Positions 8,101 through 17,622 of a stretch of 64,000 nucleotides of DNA are shown one piece after another (position 1 is the stretch's first letter; each line of letters opens with the position of its first letter). The DNA comes from Planctomycetota bacterium (GTDB lineage: Bacteria; Planctomycetota; Planctomycetia; Pirellulales; Pirellulaceae), in the NCBI GenBank assembly GCA_003671195.1, contig QWPJ01000246.1, positions 26,674-90,673 on the forward strand, read 5' to 3'. The notes under the pieces are model-generated. The model was not told where the DNA came from, searched no databases, and saw only the letters and a program-made list of their open reading frames with translations. The position numbers and the translations under genes were made by a program.

Positions 8101-9342
8101 ATGAAAGACCTTCGCAATCCCCGACGATTTCCGAAAGCCACCGCGCTGGCGGCAACCGTGATCGCGGCCGCATCGGCAGGACTACTGTGCTCGAGCACCT
8201 CGGTCGCCAAGCCAGAAGATCCCCTCTCGATCGATAAAGCCCTACCCATCCGCTGGGAAATCGAACCCCTGGCTCTCGATGCAAACGAAGGCTGCGCGAT
8301 CGCAGACATCAACGGGGATTCCAAGATGGATATCGTTGCCGGAAGGAACTGGTATCCGAGCCCCTCGTTTGTCCCACGACCCCTGCGAACGATCGAGGAC
8401 TGGAACGGCTATATCCAGAGCAATGGAGATTTTCCTTTCGATGTCAACCGAGACGGAAAGATCGATGTCATCGCCGGATCCTTCGTCCCAACCGAATTGG
8501 CTTGGTACGAAAACCCAGGCGAGGAAGGGCTTCGACTCGGTCAGACCTGGAAACGCAACCTATGGGTCGATACCAAAGCTTCCGAAAACGAAGCCCAGTT
8601 GATGCATGACATCGACCAAGATGGGATCCCCGACTGGGTCGTCAACAGTTGGAATACCAAAAACCCACTGACGGTCTGGAGACTCGTCGATAACGGAATC
8701 CGAGATGGCAAACAAGCCAGCTATTCACTCGAACAAAAAGTCATCGGTAAATCCGGCAACCAACACGGCATGGGGGTCGGCGATCTCAATGGCGATGGAC
8801 GCAACGATGTACTCGTCGGCCACGGTTGGTACGAGCAACCCGAAAAGCCCTGGGAAGGCGAATGGAAATTCCATGCCGATTGGAACATCCAGGGGAGCAT
8901 CCCTATGATCGTCGTCGATCTGGATAAGGATGGCAAGAACGATGTCATCGTCGGTCAAGGTCACGACTACGGTTTATACTGGTGGAGACAAACCGGAAAG
9001 TCCGCTGAAGGAACCATCGAGTTCGATCGCAAACTCATCGACAACCGTTTCTCCCAACCCCATGCAATCGCCATGGCAGACCTAGATGGCGATGGCAAGC
9101 AAGAGATCATCACCGGCAAGCGTTACTATGCGCACAATGGCGGTGATCCAGGCGGAAAGGACATGCCCGAACTCCAGGCCTACTCGTACATCGATGGCCA
9201 ATTCACTCGCTCGACGATCGAACGCGGACACGTCGGAGTGGGGCTCCAGATCGCGACCGGGGATCTCAACGGAGATGGGCGTATCGATATTGCCGTCGCT
9301 GGCAAATCCGGAACGTATGCCATCTTGAACTTGCCCAAATAA
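8101..9342 (+). CDS. Exported FG-GAP/VCBS repeat beta-propeller protein
   Basis: 413 residues with a hydrophobic signal segment (about 14-36). At least seven Asp-rich Ca2+-loop motifs of the D-x-D-x-D-G type recur at regular spacing: DINGDSKMD, DVNRDGKID, DIDQDGIPD, DLNGDGRND, DLDKDGKND, DLDGDGKQE and DLNGDGRID. These mark an integrin-like FG-GAP propeller. Such proteins are abundant in planctomycetes as extracellular or periplasmic proteins of unknown ligand. No catalytic domain is visible. It converges on tatD with 23 bp between the stop codons. Confidence 0.85.
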   Translation: MKDLRNPRRFPKATALAATVIAAASAGLLCSSTSVAKPEDPLSIDKALPIRWEIEPLALDANEGCAIADINGDSKMDIVAGRNWYPSPSFVPRPLRTIEDWNGYIQSNGDFPFDVNRDGKIDVIAGSFVPTELAWYENPGEEGLRLGQTWKRNLWVDTKASENEAQLMHDIDQDGIPDWVVNSWNTKNPLTVWRLVDNGIRDGKQASYSLEQKVIGKSGNQHGMGVGDLNGDGRNDVLVGHGWYEQPEKPWEGEWKFHADWNIQGSIPMIVVDLDKDGKNDVIVGQGHDYGLYWWRQTGKSAEGTIEFDRKLIDNRFSQPHAIAMADLDGDGKQEIITGKRYYAHNGGDPGGKDMPELQAYSYIDGQFTRSTIERGHVGVGLQIATGDLNGDGRIDIAVAGKSGTYAILNLPK

Positions 9343-9365
9343 TCTCCCACCCAGGACGCTTGGAC

Positions 9366-10184
9366 CTACACCACAGCGCCCATGCGTTCAAACAAACGGA
9401 GCGCATTGTTTGTCGTCACCTCGGCCATCCGCGATTCGGATTGTCCGTGCAACCCGGCAAGCACGCGCCCGGTATAAGCCACAAACGCAGGCTCGTTGCA
9501 CCGAGCGCTGCGTTTGGGCTCAGGGCTCAAATAAGGTGCATCGGTTTCGACCAGCAATCGGTCGATCGGTAAACGACTCGCCGTCTGCCGCAAAGAGTCG
9601 TTCTTTTTGTAGGTCAGCATGCCCGAGAAACTGATGTACAAACCCATCGCAATGCACTCGGTAGCCACTTCATAACTGCTACAAAACGAATGCATCACTC
9701 CCTTCAACGGACCGTTGCGATACTCCTCTCGCAGCAACTCTAGCATCGGCTCATCGCATTCTCGCGAATGGATGATCACCGGCAAACCGGTCTGGCGACT
9801 CAAGCCCCAATGCCTTCGAAAGTTGGCCAATTGCACCTCGAAGGGGCAATCGTCCCAATACTTGTCCAAGCCTGTCTCACCCAGGGCGGCTACACGCAAG
9901 TCAGACACCTTCTCGCAAATCTTTTCCCAATCGCCTGGCTTCTCCTGCTGCGCATAATTCGGGTGGATTCCTACACTCTGGAAGATCTGTGGCTTTGCTG
10001 CCTCATACTGCTCCCATTCTCGGTAGACCCCATCGATCGTATCGAGCGAATCGGCATCTACGGCTACGCACAGAATCCTCCTGACCCCGTAGACCATCGA
10101 TTCAGACAGCAAGCTTGGAAGCGTGCTCTGGAACCTGTCATCAGCAAGATGCGCATGCGTGTCAGTCCAGCCCGTGGTAACCAT
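9366..10184 (-). CDS. tatD: TatD-family metal-dependent hydrolase (3'-5' DNase)
   Basis: TIM-barrel hydrolase of 272 residues. Metal ligands follow the TatD pattern: DTHAH (8-12) at the end of strand 1, GETGLDKYWD, VIIHSRE, MHSFCSS and VETDAPYLSP with the final Asp. E. coli TatD is a Mg2+-dependent 3'-5' exonuclease in DNA repair. The EVTTNNALRLF C terminus is also typical. It lies in tail-to-tail orientation to the FG-GAP gene and 66 bp downstream of the flavoprotein gene on the same strand, with which it may be co-transcribed. Confidence 0.9.
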   Translation of the reverse strand: MVTTGWTDTHAHLADDRFQSTLPSLLSESMVYGVRRILCVAVDADSLDTIDGVYREWEQYEAAKPQIFQSVGIHPNYAQQEKPGDWEKICEKVSDLRVAALGETGLDKYWDDCPFEVQLANFRRHWGLSRQTGLPVIIHSRECDEPMLELLREEYRNGPLKGVMHSFCSSYEVATECIAMGLYISFSGMLTYKKNDSLRQTASRLPIDRLLVETDAPYLSPEPKRSARCNEPAFVAYTGRVLAGLHGQSESRMAEVTTNNALRLFERMGAVV

Positions 10185-10250
10185 CGATCACTTGACTCCT
10201 GACGCATCCTTGGAATTGCGTTTTAAAAAGATAGAAATCACACACCGCCC

Positions 10251-11375
10251 CTAGACCTTCCTTCGGTCGTACCGCAAAACCTTTTCGATCGGTGTGCGGA
10301 ATTCCAACTCATCGAGCAGCAGTTGAGCAAGTCTAGGAGCCATCAAGCTTCCTTTCGAGCCCAAACCGTTTAGGCAAACCAAATTCCTGTGCTCAGGATG
10401 GGAACCGATCAGCGGATGCCTATCGTAACTGGCCGGTCGTACCGAGGCCCGTTGTTCGATCCATTGCACATCGGCTTGGGGCTCGTCAAAAAAACTCTCC
10501 CACCGACCGATCAATTCCGCCCGCGCTTCGAGTCCAACGGGCGATTCAATAAGGCACTCCTGGGGGTCTCGTGCGTAGGTAGCTCCAAGCAAATAACGCG
10601 ACGGACCCAACGGTACGATCCAACCGTCCCGATGCACCACATGCTCGATCTGTTTCGAGCCTGCAAAGACCTCTAAAACGTCCCCGCGTGCCGGATGCAA
10701 AGGCAATCCCCCAAACCATGCGTTCGAACGCGCCTCGAGCCCCTGGGCCAAAGCGATCCATCGGGCTTGCAAGTCCAAGCCCTCGATCCGCATGCACTGC
10801 GGGGTCAATACAAGCTCATGCTGAAGGTCAACAAGGGCATCGAACAACAATCCTTGCTGGCCCAAAAATGCACGGGTCGCATCCACATAAGCCTCGGTGC
10901 CCAAGCGAGCCGCAGGGGACATCGAGAAACCACCCCATGGGGCGGCAAAACCGCTCAAGTCGCTCGCGGATAAAAGCTCCACCTGAAGCGATCCGACATA
11001 GACTGCCGACTCTGGCCCCGTCCATCGTTCCTCAAAGTCAGCCCGCTGCTGGGAGCTTGTAAAAATCCTCAAGGCCGGTGCAACAGACCAAAATGTCTTT
11101 TGGGTAGACTCTTGGACAAATCGATAAAGCGAATCCGCAGCTCTGTAATATTCGTCGAAGCGCCATGAGAGCGCAAATCGTCCACCGGTGATCGGTGTGA
11201 CCAATCCGGCCGCGACACGCGAAGAACTCGAGGGCCTGAGCTTATCGACCAGAGCCACCCGATGCCCTCGGCGAATCCCCTCCCACACCAACGCGCAACC
11301 TGCCAGCCCCCCTCCTACGACGGCAAGGTCAACCTTCACTGGATCCTTCGCACCTGAATTCATCGGCGATTTCAT
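10251..11375 (-). CDS. FAD-dependent oxidoreductase (DAO family)
   Basis: Glycine-oxidase/MnmC-like flavoprotein. The FAD-binding motif LAVVGGGLAGCALVWE is near the N terminus, followed by the AAGLVTPITGGRF segment and, at the C terminus, the NGLGSKGSLMAP block that closes the FAD site in this family. No methyltransferase domain is attached, so it is not a full MnmC. I chose ATG 11375 because a GGGAGG stretch lies about 15 nt upstream and the longer frame, up to 11441, adds only non-conserved residues. The substrate is unknown; a small amino acid or amine is usual for DAO enzymes. Confidence 0.75.
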   Translation of the reverse strand: MKSPMNSGAKDPVKVDLAVVGGGLAGCALVWEGIRRGHRVALVDKLRPSSSSRVAAGLVTPITGGRFALSWRFDEYYRAADSLYRFVQESTQKTFWSVAPALRIFTSSQQRADFEERWTGPESAVYVGSLQVELLSASDLSGFAAPWGGFSMSPAARLGTEAYVDATRAFLGQQGLLFDALVDLQHELVLTPQCMRIEGLDLQARWIALAQGLEARSNAWFGGLPLHPARGDVLEVFAGSKQIEHVVHRDGWIVPLGPSRYLLGATYARDPQECLIESPVGLEARAELIGRWESFFDEPQADVQWIEQRASVRPASYDRHPLIGSHPEHRNLVCLNGLGSKGSLMAPRLAQLLLDELEFRTPIEKVLRYDRRKV

Positions 11376-11503
11376 CGTTTTGCTGGTTTTCCTCCCTTGC
11401 GTTTGCCTTGGGCAATCCGAAATATCTACAATGAACCGCATCGCGAGTTCTCGCGATCGAAACAGCCAATCGACAACCCGTCGTCCCTAAGGATACTACT
11501 TGC

Positions 11504-13744
11504 GTGGATCCCTTTCGCATCGTTTGTCCAGCATGTTCCACGAAATTGGTCGTGCGTCAACCTGAACTCGTCGGTCGGACCGTTCCGTGCCCAAAGTGCA
11601 AAAATGCGATCCATGTCGTACGGGCCGGCCAAGTCGCTTGGAATCCAGGCACGGTCGCAGCAGGTGACCTGAGCAACTCGGAATCCTCTGAGCCAAAGAA
11701 GGCCAATCCACCGGCCAATCCACCGGCCAATCCACCGGCCAAAGCTCCCCAAAAGCCTACTTCGAGCGTCAACTCCGAAGCGATTACCAAAGCCGATCCA
11801 GGAGACTGGGATCTCGAGGCCTTCGAATCGGCGCTGGCCGAGCAAAATGCACCCTCGGGCGATCTTGCCCAGGGCGGCTTCTTTCGAGACAGCAGTGCCG
11901 ACACGTCTCCAAGTCGCAAAAAAGAAACCGAACCCTTCGCAATCCAACCCCTGGATCCCCCCTCAAGCTCCGTCGGTTCGACCACCGTCCCGGCGGCCGC
12001 TTGGCAGAGCCCACAAGCCAAAACGCGCCGCCAACTCCTAACCTTGATCGTCGTCGGAATCTCCGGTTGTGTACTTGCCGCTTTGGCCTTCGTCGCTTTC
12101 CTTAACTATGTCAAATCAAACCGCGACCAACCCAAAATCCAAAACAATCCACCTGCTGCCGCGATCCAGCCCGCCGACCCGAACCTTCAAAAGGCCCAGG
12201 CCCCCAAACCCGATGAACCTGCAAACCCCCAAGAAATCGCACGGCAACCCGAACTGGAGAAACCACCCGAACTGACCATCGAGGCAGCACCAGGTGTCAA
12301 CAGGATCGAACCGATGGTCCCGGCAGATCCCAAAGAACCCACCGCAGCTCAAGCCCCTGGTTTGAAATTCAACCCACCGGCTCCCCCTCCCGAAAACAGC
12401 ATTCCGGAAAAAGACCCGACTCAGATAGGGATCCCAGCGATCGATCAGCCCCCAGCGATCGATCAGACCCCACCGATCGACGAGCCACTGCCATCGATCT
12501 TCAAAGACTTTCTTCCGATCTTCGATCGATCCAGCCAACCGGGTTGGAGCGACTTAGGCAAAGAAGGAGACAAGACAATCGATCAAGAGTTATCGATCGA
12601 AAATTCCGAGGTTGCTTTTTCAAGAGAGTACTACCCCCAGCCGATCCCGCTTCCGAACTGGACCGAGCGGTCCGAACGCAAATTCGGCCGAATACGAACT
12701 CCTGAGATGACACTCCTGAGCTTTGTGCATTGGCTCAACCGAATCACAGGCCATGCGATCTCCATCGATTGGTTCCTGTTCAACCTCTCAGACGTCGGGC
12801 TCGATACCCCCTTTAAACTTGAATCCGAAGGGACCAGCGGCGAAGAGATTCTCAAGCAATTCACGGCTCAGATAGGAGCCCAGGTCGATATCGATCCCCA
12901 AGGCTTCGTTTTCATTAGGCCATTGGCCGAGAAGCTATCGAATAAGCTCAAGCCCGATGGAACCACGTCCCTTGGAACGCTTGACAAAGGGCTTCCCGAA
13001 GGCCAAGACCAATCGATCCTGAGACTTGTCTTGGACCTTCTGCAGGTCGATGGGTGCGAGTACAACGAGGGCAAACTCTCCTGGGGCCCCGACTCAACCG
13101 CTTACCAGCAAGCCCAGGTCCTAGCGGCCCTTGCATCGATTCGTGAAGCGATCGCGATCGCCGGGCCCGGCGACAATCAAGCTGGCGAAAATCAAGTCTT
13201 TGACTTCAACCGACCCGAAGCTTGGATGAGCCTACTTCGCAAAAGCCAGATGAAACTTCCCAAGGAGCAAATCCTCTATGAAGAGCGACCGATCCTCGAC
13301 ATCATGATCAAAGCGGCCCAAGCTAGCCAATGCGAGCTTTTGATCGATTGGCCAGCCGTTTGGTCCCATGGCCTTCATCCCAATCGCATGGCCTTGTCCC
13401 TACTGCGTGGCCGAACGATGCTCGAGGTCGCCAACCGTTTCCTTGAGGATCACTCGCTGGAACTCGTGCCACTCGACAGCCGCACTTGGATGCTCACGAC
13501 CGAGGGGCAAAGACGCTCGATGATCCGTCTCCTAGCGGTTCGAACCGATCGCGGAGTCTCCTTAGAGGACATGCGGGTATCGCTCAGAGGACTCGTCCCG
13601 AGAAGCGCAAACGGCAAGTCGTTGTTCCGGTCAGAGGTAGTACCCGGCGCTCCGGGTGTCGCACTGCTTCGTATCTGCCCGCCGAACTCGAACCTTCTCG
13701 GCGATGAGGAACTTGTCGGAGCCCTTGGCCCGAAAGCCCGTTGA
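11504..13744 (+). CDS. Membrane protein with N-terminal zinc ribbon and C-terminal STN-like domains
   Basis: 746 residues from a GTG start with AAGGA upstream. Residues 8-32 form a C-x2-C...C-x2-C zinc ribbon like the MJ0042 type. A Pro-rich linker follows with a perfect 12-bp repeat (NPPA x3), then one membrane helix at about 178-202, a second Pro-rich linker (AIDQ/PIDE repeats), and a C-terminal half of roughly 370 residues. That half twice shows a pattern resembling the short N-terminal domain of secretins (EEILKQFTAQIG and DIMIKAAQAS followed by beta-rich stretches). Topology would put the zinc ribbon inside and the C-terminal half outside the cytoplasmic membrane. Function unknown; planctomycetes have many such zinc-ribbon membrane proteins. 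Confidence 0.65.
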   Translation: MDPFRIVCPACSTKLVVRQPELVGRTVPCPKCKNAIHVVRAGQVAWNPGTVAAGDLSNSESSEPKKANPPANPPANPPAKAPQKPTSSVNSEAITKADPGDWDLEAFESALAEQNAPSGDLAQGGFFRDSSADTSPSRKKETEPFAIQPLDPPSSSVGSTTVPAAAWQSPQAKTRRQLLTLIVVGISGCVLAALAFVAFLNYVKSNRDQPKIQNNPPAAAIQPADPNLQKAQAPKPDEPANPQEIARQPELEKPPELTIEAAPGVNRIEPMVPADPKEPTAAQAPGLKFNPPAPPPENSIPEKDPTQIGIPAIDQPPAIDQTPPIDEPLPSIFKDFLPIFDRSSQPGWSDLGKEGDKTIDQELSIENSEVAFSREYYPQPIPLPNWTERSERKFGRIRTPEMTLLSFVHWLNRITGHAISIDWFLFNLSDVGLDTPFKLESEGTSGEEILKQFTAQIGAQVDIDPQGFVFIRPLAEKLSNKLKPDGTTSLGTLDKGLPEGQDQSILRLVLDLLQVDGCEYNEGKLSWGPDSTAYQQAQVLAALASIREAIAIAGPGDNQAGENQVFDFNRPEAWMSLLRKSQMKLPKEQILYEERPILDIMIKAAQASQCELLIDWPAVWSHGLHPNRMALSLLRGRTMLEVANRFLEDHSLELVPLDSRTWMLTTEGQRRSMIRLLAVRTDRGVSLEDMRVSLRGLVPRSANGKSLFRSEVVPGAPGVALLRICPPNSNLLGDEELVGALGPKAR
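11705..11740 (+). repeat. 12-bp tandem repeat, 3 perfect copies
   Basis: Unit AATCCACCGGCC repeated three times without change, coding Asn-Pro-Pro-Ala in the linker of the zinc-ribbon protein. Identity at all third codon positions points to recent expansion. Confidence 0.9.
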
Positions 13745-13753
13745 TCGCTTGGT

Positions 13754-13782
13754 CTAGCCTCTTTTTTCTAGCCTCTTTTTTT
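13754..13782 (+). repeat. 14-bp tandem duplication across a stop codon
   Basis: Unit CTAGCCTCTTTTTT occurs twice in direct tandem. The right copy holds the last codons and the TAG stop of the glycosyltransferase gene read on the - strand; the left copy lies just beyond that stop. Confidence 0.85.
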
Positions 13783-14502
13783 GGACCGATGGATCGCCGA
13801 GGCTTTGAGCAAGGCAGAAAATGCCGATCGGGCTTCTTGGAGCGAAATCTTCGATTGTCCAAGCCGTCGCTCTTGATAGACGATGGGCACTTCGGTGACT
13901 CGTGCCCCGGACTTGAGCAAGTGGGCTAGGATCTCCTCGAGAAACCCGTAACCGGTTTCCTGCAGCCCATCGAGATCGATCGTTTCGAGCATCGCCACGC
14001 GATACATTCGGTACGCGCTACTGCAATCTCGAATCGACCATCCGACCATCCGGCGCGCAAGCCAATTGGCAAAGCGACTGACCGCGATCCGCCGCCAAGA
14101 ACAGCCCTGCAAACCTCCACCGGAAACGTACCTCGAACCGATCACTAGATCATAGGCATCGCGGAGAGAGACCATTTGAGGAATCACCGCTGGGTCATGA
14201 CTCAGATCCCCATCGAGATTCACGAGCCAATCGTAGCGATGCTCGATGGCGTAGTGCATTCCGGTGCGGATTGCCGTTCCGAGTCCAAGCTTCCCGGTCC
14301 GTTCGATCAATTCGACACGGGGATTGGACTTTTGGTGCAATCGAACCCAATCGGCCGTACCATCGGGCGAGTGGTCATCGACGATGAGGACATCGGCATC
14401 GGGCGACGCGGATCGAATCGCCTCGAGGAGGTTCGGGAGGTTTTCCCGTTCGTTGTAGGTACAGACCAGTACCAGGCTCGAGGGTGCTAACCGACTGGTC
14501 AT
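13768..14502 (-). CDS. Family 2 glycosyltransferase, polyprenol-phosphate sugar synthase type
   Basis: 244 residues, GT-A fold without membrane helices, close in layout to soluble dolichol-phosphate mannosyltransferase. Motifs: VCTYNERENLP at the N terminus, LIVDDHSPDGT for nucleotide binding, NLDGDLSHDP as the metal-binding D-x-D, and a conserved GSRYVSGGG. The likely reaction transfers a sugar from a nucleotide sugar to undecaprenyl phosphate. It starts 4 bp inside the end of gyrA on the same strand (ATGA overlap), so the two are translationally coupled. Confidence 0.85.
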   Translation of the reverse strand: MTSRLAPSSLVLVCTYNERENLPNLLEAIRSASPDADVLIVDDHSPDGTADWVRLHQKSNPRVELIERTGKLGLGTAIRTGMHYAIEHRYDWLVNLDGDLSHDPAVIPQMVSLRDAYDLVIGSRYVSGGGLQGCSWRRIAVSRFANWLARRMVGWSIRDCSSAYRMYRVAMLETIDLDGLQETGYGFLEEILAHLLKSGARVTEVPIVYQERRLGQSKISLQEARSAFSALLKASAIHRSKKRG

Positions 14503-17420
14503 TCGTCCGATTCATTATCCGCGTTGTTTTCGATATCCGAATCTTCAGATTCCAGGCTGCTTGTATCAGGCTCATCTGGGTTTGAGGATTCCGAGGTGCT
14601 CGTCGGGGGGGCTTTGGCTGCTTGCTCTCGCGCTTCGGCTTCGACTCGAGCCGCTTCGGCTTCGATGTCCGCTGCTGGGACTCGGACGACGGCCGCGAGG
14701 GTGTCGTTTTCATCGAGGCTCATGATGCGGACCCCTTGAGTGTTGCGACCGATGACGCTGATATCGTTTGCGGCGATGCGTTGGATTTTCCCTCGCGAGG
14801 TCATCATGATCAGTTCGTCATTGTCATAGACAGCCACGGTGCTGACGACAGGACCATTGCGTTTGGTGGTCTTGATGTCGATGATCCCTTTGCCACCGCG
14901 TCGCTGGGTGCGGTAGCGAGGCGAGGAACCGTTTTCATCGTTGGCTGCATCGTCACCGGAGGCCTCTGCAGATTCGGCTTGACCGGGATCGGAAGGCTCA
15001 GCATCGGCGGGCTCTGGTGACTCAGCTCCCGAATCGATCGCGTCGTCATCGAGGCTCGGATCGTCTTCTTTGATGACCAGTTCATCGCCTGGCCCGAAAC
15101 TTGTGCGTTTGCCGTAACCGTTTTGGCACACAGTCAGCAGGGTTGCCGTCGGATCGGCGACGACCATACCGACAACTTCGTCTTGCTTCTTGAGCGAAAT
15201 CCCTTTGACTCCCGAGGTGTTTCGCCCCATCGGTCGCGCGTCGTTTTGGCCGAATCGGATGGCCATTCCCCCTGCGGTCGACAGGATGATTTGGTCTTTG
15301 GGTTTGGTGATCACCACATCGACCAGCTCGTCATCTTCGCGGAGCTTGATCGCGATGATGCCTCCTTTCTTAGGCCGGCTGTAGGCTTCCAAAGGTGTCT
15401 TTTTGATGATTCCTTTTTTGGTGACCATCATCAGGAAGTGGCCTGGCAGGTTGAAATCGCGCACCGGAACGCAGTCGCGGATTTTCTCGTCTGGGGTTAG
15501 GTTCAGCAGGTTGACGATGGCTCGGCCTTTGCTCTCGCGACTCATCTGAGGAAGCTCCCAGACCTTCTGCCAATAGACTTTTCCTTGGTTGGTAAAGAAC
15601 AAAAGGTAAGCATGGGTGCTTGCCACAAAGAGGTGTTCGACAGGGTCCTGCTCTTCGGCTTTCAGACCGGTGATTCCTTTGCCGCCCCGTTTCTGGGCTT
15701 TGTAGATCGATGCGGGCAGGCGCTTGATGTAGCCTTGATGCGAGATCGTCACGACCATGGATTCCTCGGTGATGAGGTCTTCCATGTTGTAGTTTCCGAG
15801 TTCTTCGTCGGAGATTTCCGTCATGCGGTCGGTGCCGTATTTGCGGGAGATTTCCACAAGGTCTTCTCGGATGATCCCGTAGATCCTCGTCGGGTTACCC
15901 AGGATATCTCGGTAGCCATCGATTTCCTCGAGGATTGCGGCGTGCTCTTGGCCGAGTTTCTCTTGCTCCAGACCCGCGAGCTGACCGAGGGTCATTCTCA
16001 GGATCGAATCGGTCTGGACGCTGGTGAGCTTGTAAACATCCGACGCACCGCGTTCGAGTTGGAAGTCGGCATAGCCGCGTTCCCCAAGAGCCCGTTGCAT
16101 CATCGATGCTGGGCACTCGACTCCCATGAGATTCACTTTGGCTTCGGCCTGCGTGCGGCTCGCACGGATAATGGCGATGATGCGATCGATGTCGGCCAGC
16201 GCTAGCAAAAGCCCTTCGATCACGTGCTTGCGCTTCCTCGCTGCGCCGAGCAAGTACTGGGTTCGTCGTCGGATGACCGTCACGCGGTGGCGGATGAACT
16301 CTTGGAGGATCTCTTTGAGGTTCAACTCGCGAGGCTTGCCGTCGACGAGCGCCAGGAGGATGATCGAGATGGTTTCTTGCAGAGGCGAGAACTGAAACAA
16401 CTGATTGAGCACGACGTTCGGGTCGGAGTTCTGCTTGATCTCGATGACCAATCGAACTGGCTCTTTCAAGTCGCTCTCGTCACGAATCCCGGAGATACCT
16501 CGGATTCGATCGCTGCGGACCAGTTCTGCGATCTTTTCAACGACGCGATCTCGAGCTTGCTGGAAGGGGATATCGCGGACAATCAGCTTGGATTTCCTCC
16601 CTTCTTCGACGATGTCCACATGGGACCTGACGATGATCGTCGAACGCCCGGTCATGTAGGCTTTGCGAATGTTGTATCTGCCGCAGATGATCCCACCGGT
16701 CGGAAAGTCAGGACCCGGAATGATGTCGCAGAGTTCTGCGACCGACACCTCGGGATTATCAATCACGCGGAGCAAGGCGTTGCAGACTTCTCGCAAGTTG
16801 TGAGGTGGGATGCTCGTGGCCATCCCCACCGCGATGCCTTGTGCCCCATTGACCAACAAATTCGGAAACCGAGAAGGCAAAACGACCGGTTCGGTACGAC
16901 GATCGTCATAGGTTGGGATGAAATCGACCGTGTCGAGCTTGATGTCCTCGAGCATCATCGCAGCAGGACCTGCCAAACGGGCTTCGGTGTACCGCATCGC
17001 AGCAGCGGGCAAACCTGCGATCGAACCGAAGTTCCCTTGCTTGTCGATCAGCACATGCCGCATGTTCCACTCTTGCGCCATACGGACCAGCGTCGGGTAG
17101 ATGATCGCCTCGCCGTGCGGGTGGTAATTTCCCGAGGTGTCCCCGGCGATCTTCGCACACTTGACCCGCGCCGCTCCGGGGGTCAAGCTCAGGTCGTTCA
17201 TGGCGACCAAAATTCGACGCTGGCTGGGCTTCAACCCGTCGCGAACGTCTGGAAGAGCTCGGCTGACGATAACGCTCATGGCATACGTCAGATAGCTATC
17301 TCGCAACTCGTCTTCGATCGGCTCTTGAATCATCCGCTCGCCACCACCCCCGCCGTCTCCGGAGGTAGGTAGGCTCGAGGGATCGTTCGGGTCAAAATCA
17401 TCGGGTGGGACGTTCGACAC
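14499..17420 (-). CDS. gyrA: DNA gyrase subunit A
   Basis: Type IIA topoisomerase subunit, 973 residues, longer than the usual 800-900. The catalytic tyrosine is Y144 in [10 protein letters not shown]. The quinolone-resistance region reads [18 protein letters not shown], so the positions equal to E. coli Ser83 and Asp87 are Ala105 and Pro109. The C-terminal DNA-wrapping domain has a GyrA box KRGGKG at about 577-582, which favours gyrase over topoisomerase IV, and a second box QRRGGKG at 839-845. Between blades lies an acidic, low-complexity insertion (about 777-834), and the tail after 925 is also acidic. gyrB is not in the window. The ATGA overlap at its end couples it to the GT2 gene. Confidence 0.95.
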   Translation of the reverse strand: MSNVPPDDFDPNDPSSLPTSGDGGGGGERMIQEPIEDELRDSYLTYAMSVIVSRALPDVRDGLKPSQRRILVAMNDLSLTPGAARVKCAKIAGDTSGNYHPHGEAIIYPTLVRMAQEWNMRHVLIDKQGNFGSIAGLPAAAMRYTEARLAGPAAMMLEDIKLDTVDFIPTYDDRRTEPVVLPSRFPNLLVNGAQGIAVGMATSIPPHNLREVCNALLRVIDNPEVSVAELCDIIPGPDFPTGGIICGRYNIRKAYMTGRSTIIVRSHVDIVEEGRKSKLIVRDIPFQQARDRVVEKIAELVRSDRIRGISGIRDESDLKEPVRLVIEIKQNSDPNVVLNQLFQFSPLQETISIILLALVDGKPRELNLKEILQEFIRHRVTVIRRRTQYLLGAARKRKHVIEGLLLALADIDRIIAIIRASRTQAEAKVNLMGVECPASMMQRALGERGYADFQLERGASDVYKLTSVQTDSILRMTLGQLAGLEQEKLGQEHAAILEEIDGYRDILGNPTRIYGIIREDLVEISRKYGTDRMTEISDEELGNYNMEDLITEESMVVTISHQGYIKRLPASIYKAQKRGGKGITGLKAEEQDPVEHLFVASTHAYLLFFTNQGKVYWQKVWELPQMSRESKGRAIVNLLNLTPDEKIRDCVPVRDFNLPGHFLMMVTKKGIIKKTPLEAYSRPKKGGIIAIKLREDDELVDVVITKPKDQIILSTAGGMAIRFGQNDARPMGRNTSGVKGISLKKQDEVVGMVVADPTATLLTVCQNGYGKRTSFGPGDELVIKEDDPSLDDDAIDSGAESPEPADAEPSDPGQAESAEASGDDAANDENGSSPRYRTQRRGGKGIIDIKTTKRNGPVVSTVAVYDNDELIMMTSRGKIQRIAANDISVIGRNTQGVRIMSLDENDTLAAVVRVPAADIEAEAARVEAEAREQAAKAPPTSTSESSNPDEPDTSSLESEDSDIENNADNESDE

Positions 17421-17622
17421 GGATCTGTTCTTTTCTGCTCAAGAAGACAAGTCAAGTTCGATCGATTCGGGGGGGCATAGACCCGACCGATCCCAATCGA
17501 AAATTGTACTGTTTTTGCCGAAAATCCACAATCGGCCATGCTGGGTTGGGCAAGACAAAAACCCAACGGAAATTCTATCCAAACCCCTCTTTCGACGGCC
17601 CTTGCCCGCGTCCATTGACGCT

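Noticed and set aside
16224..17372. 382-codon + strand frame inside gyrA
   Set aside because: Antisense to the conserved breakage-reunion domain of GyrA; no family features.
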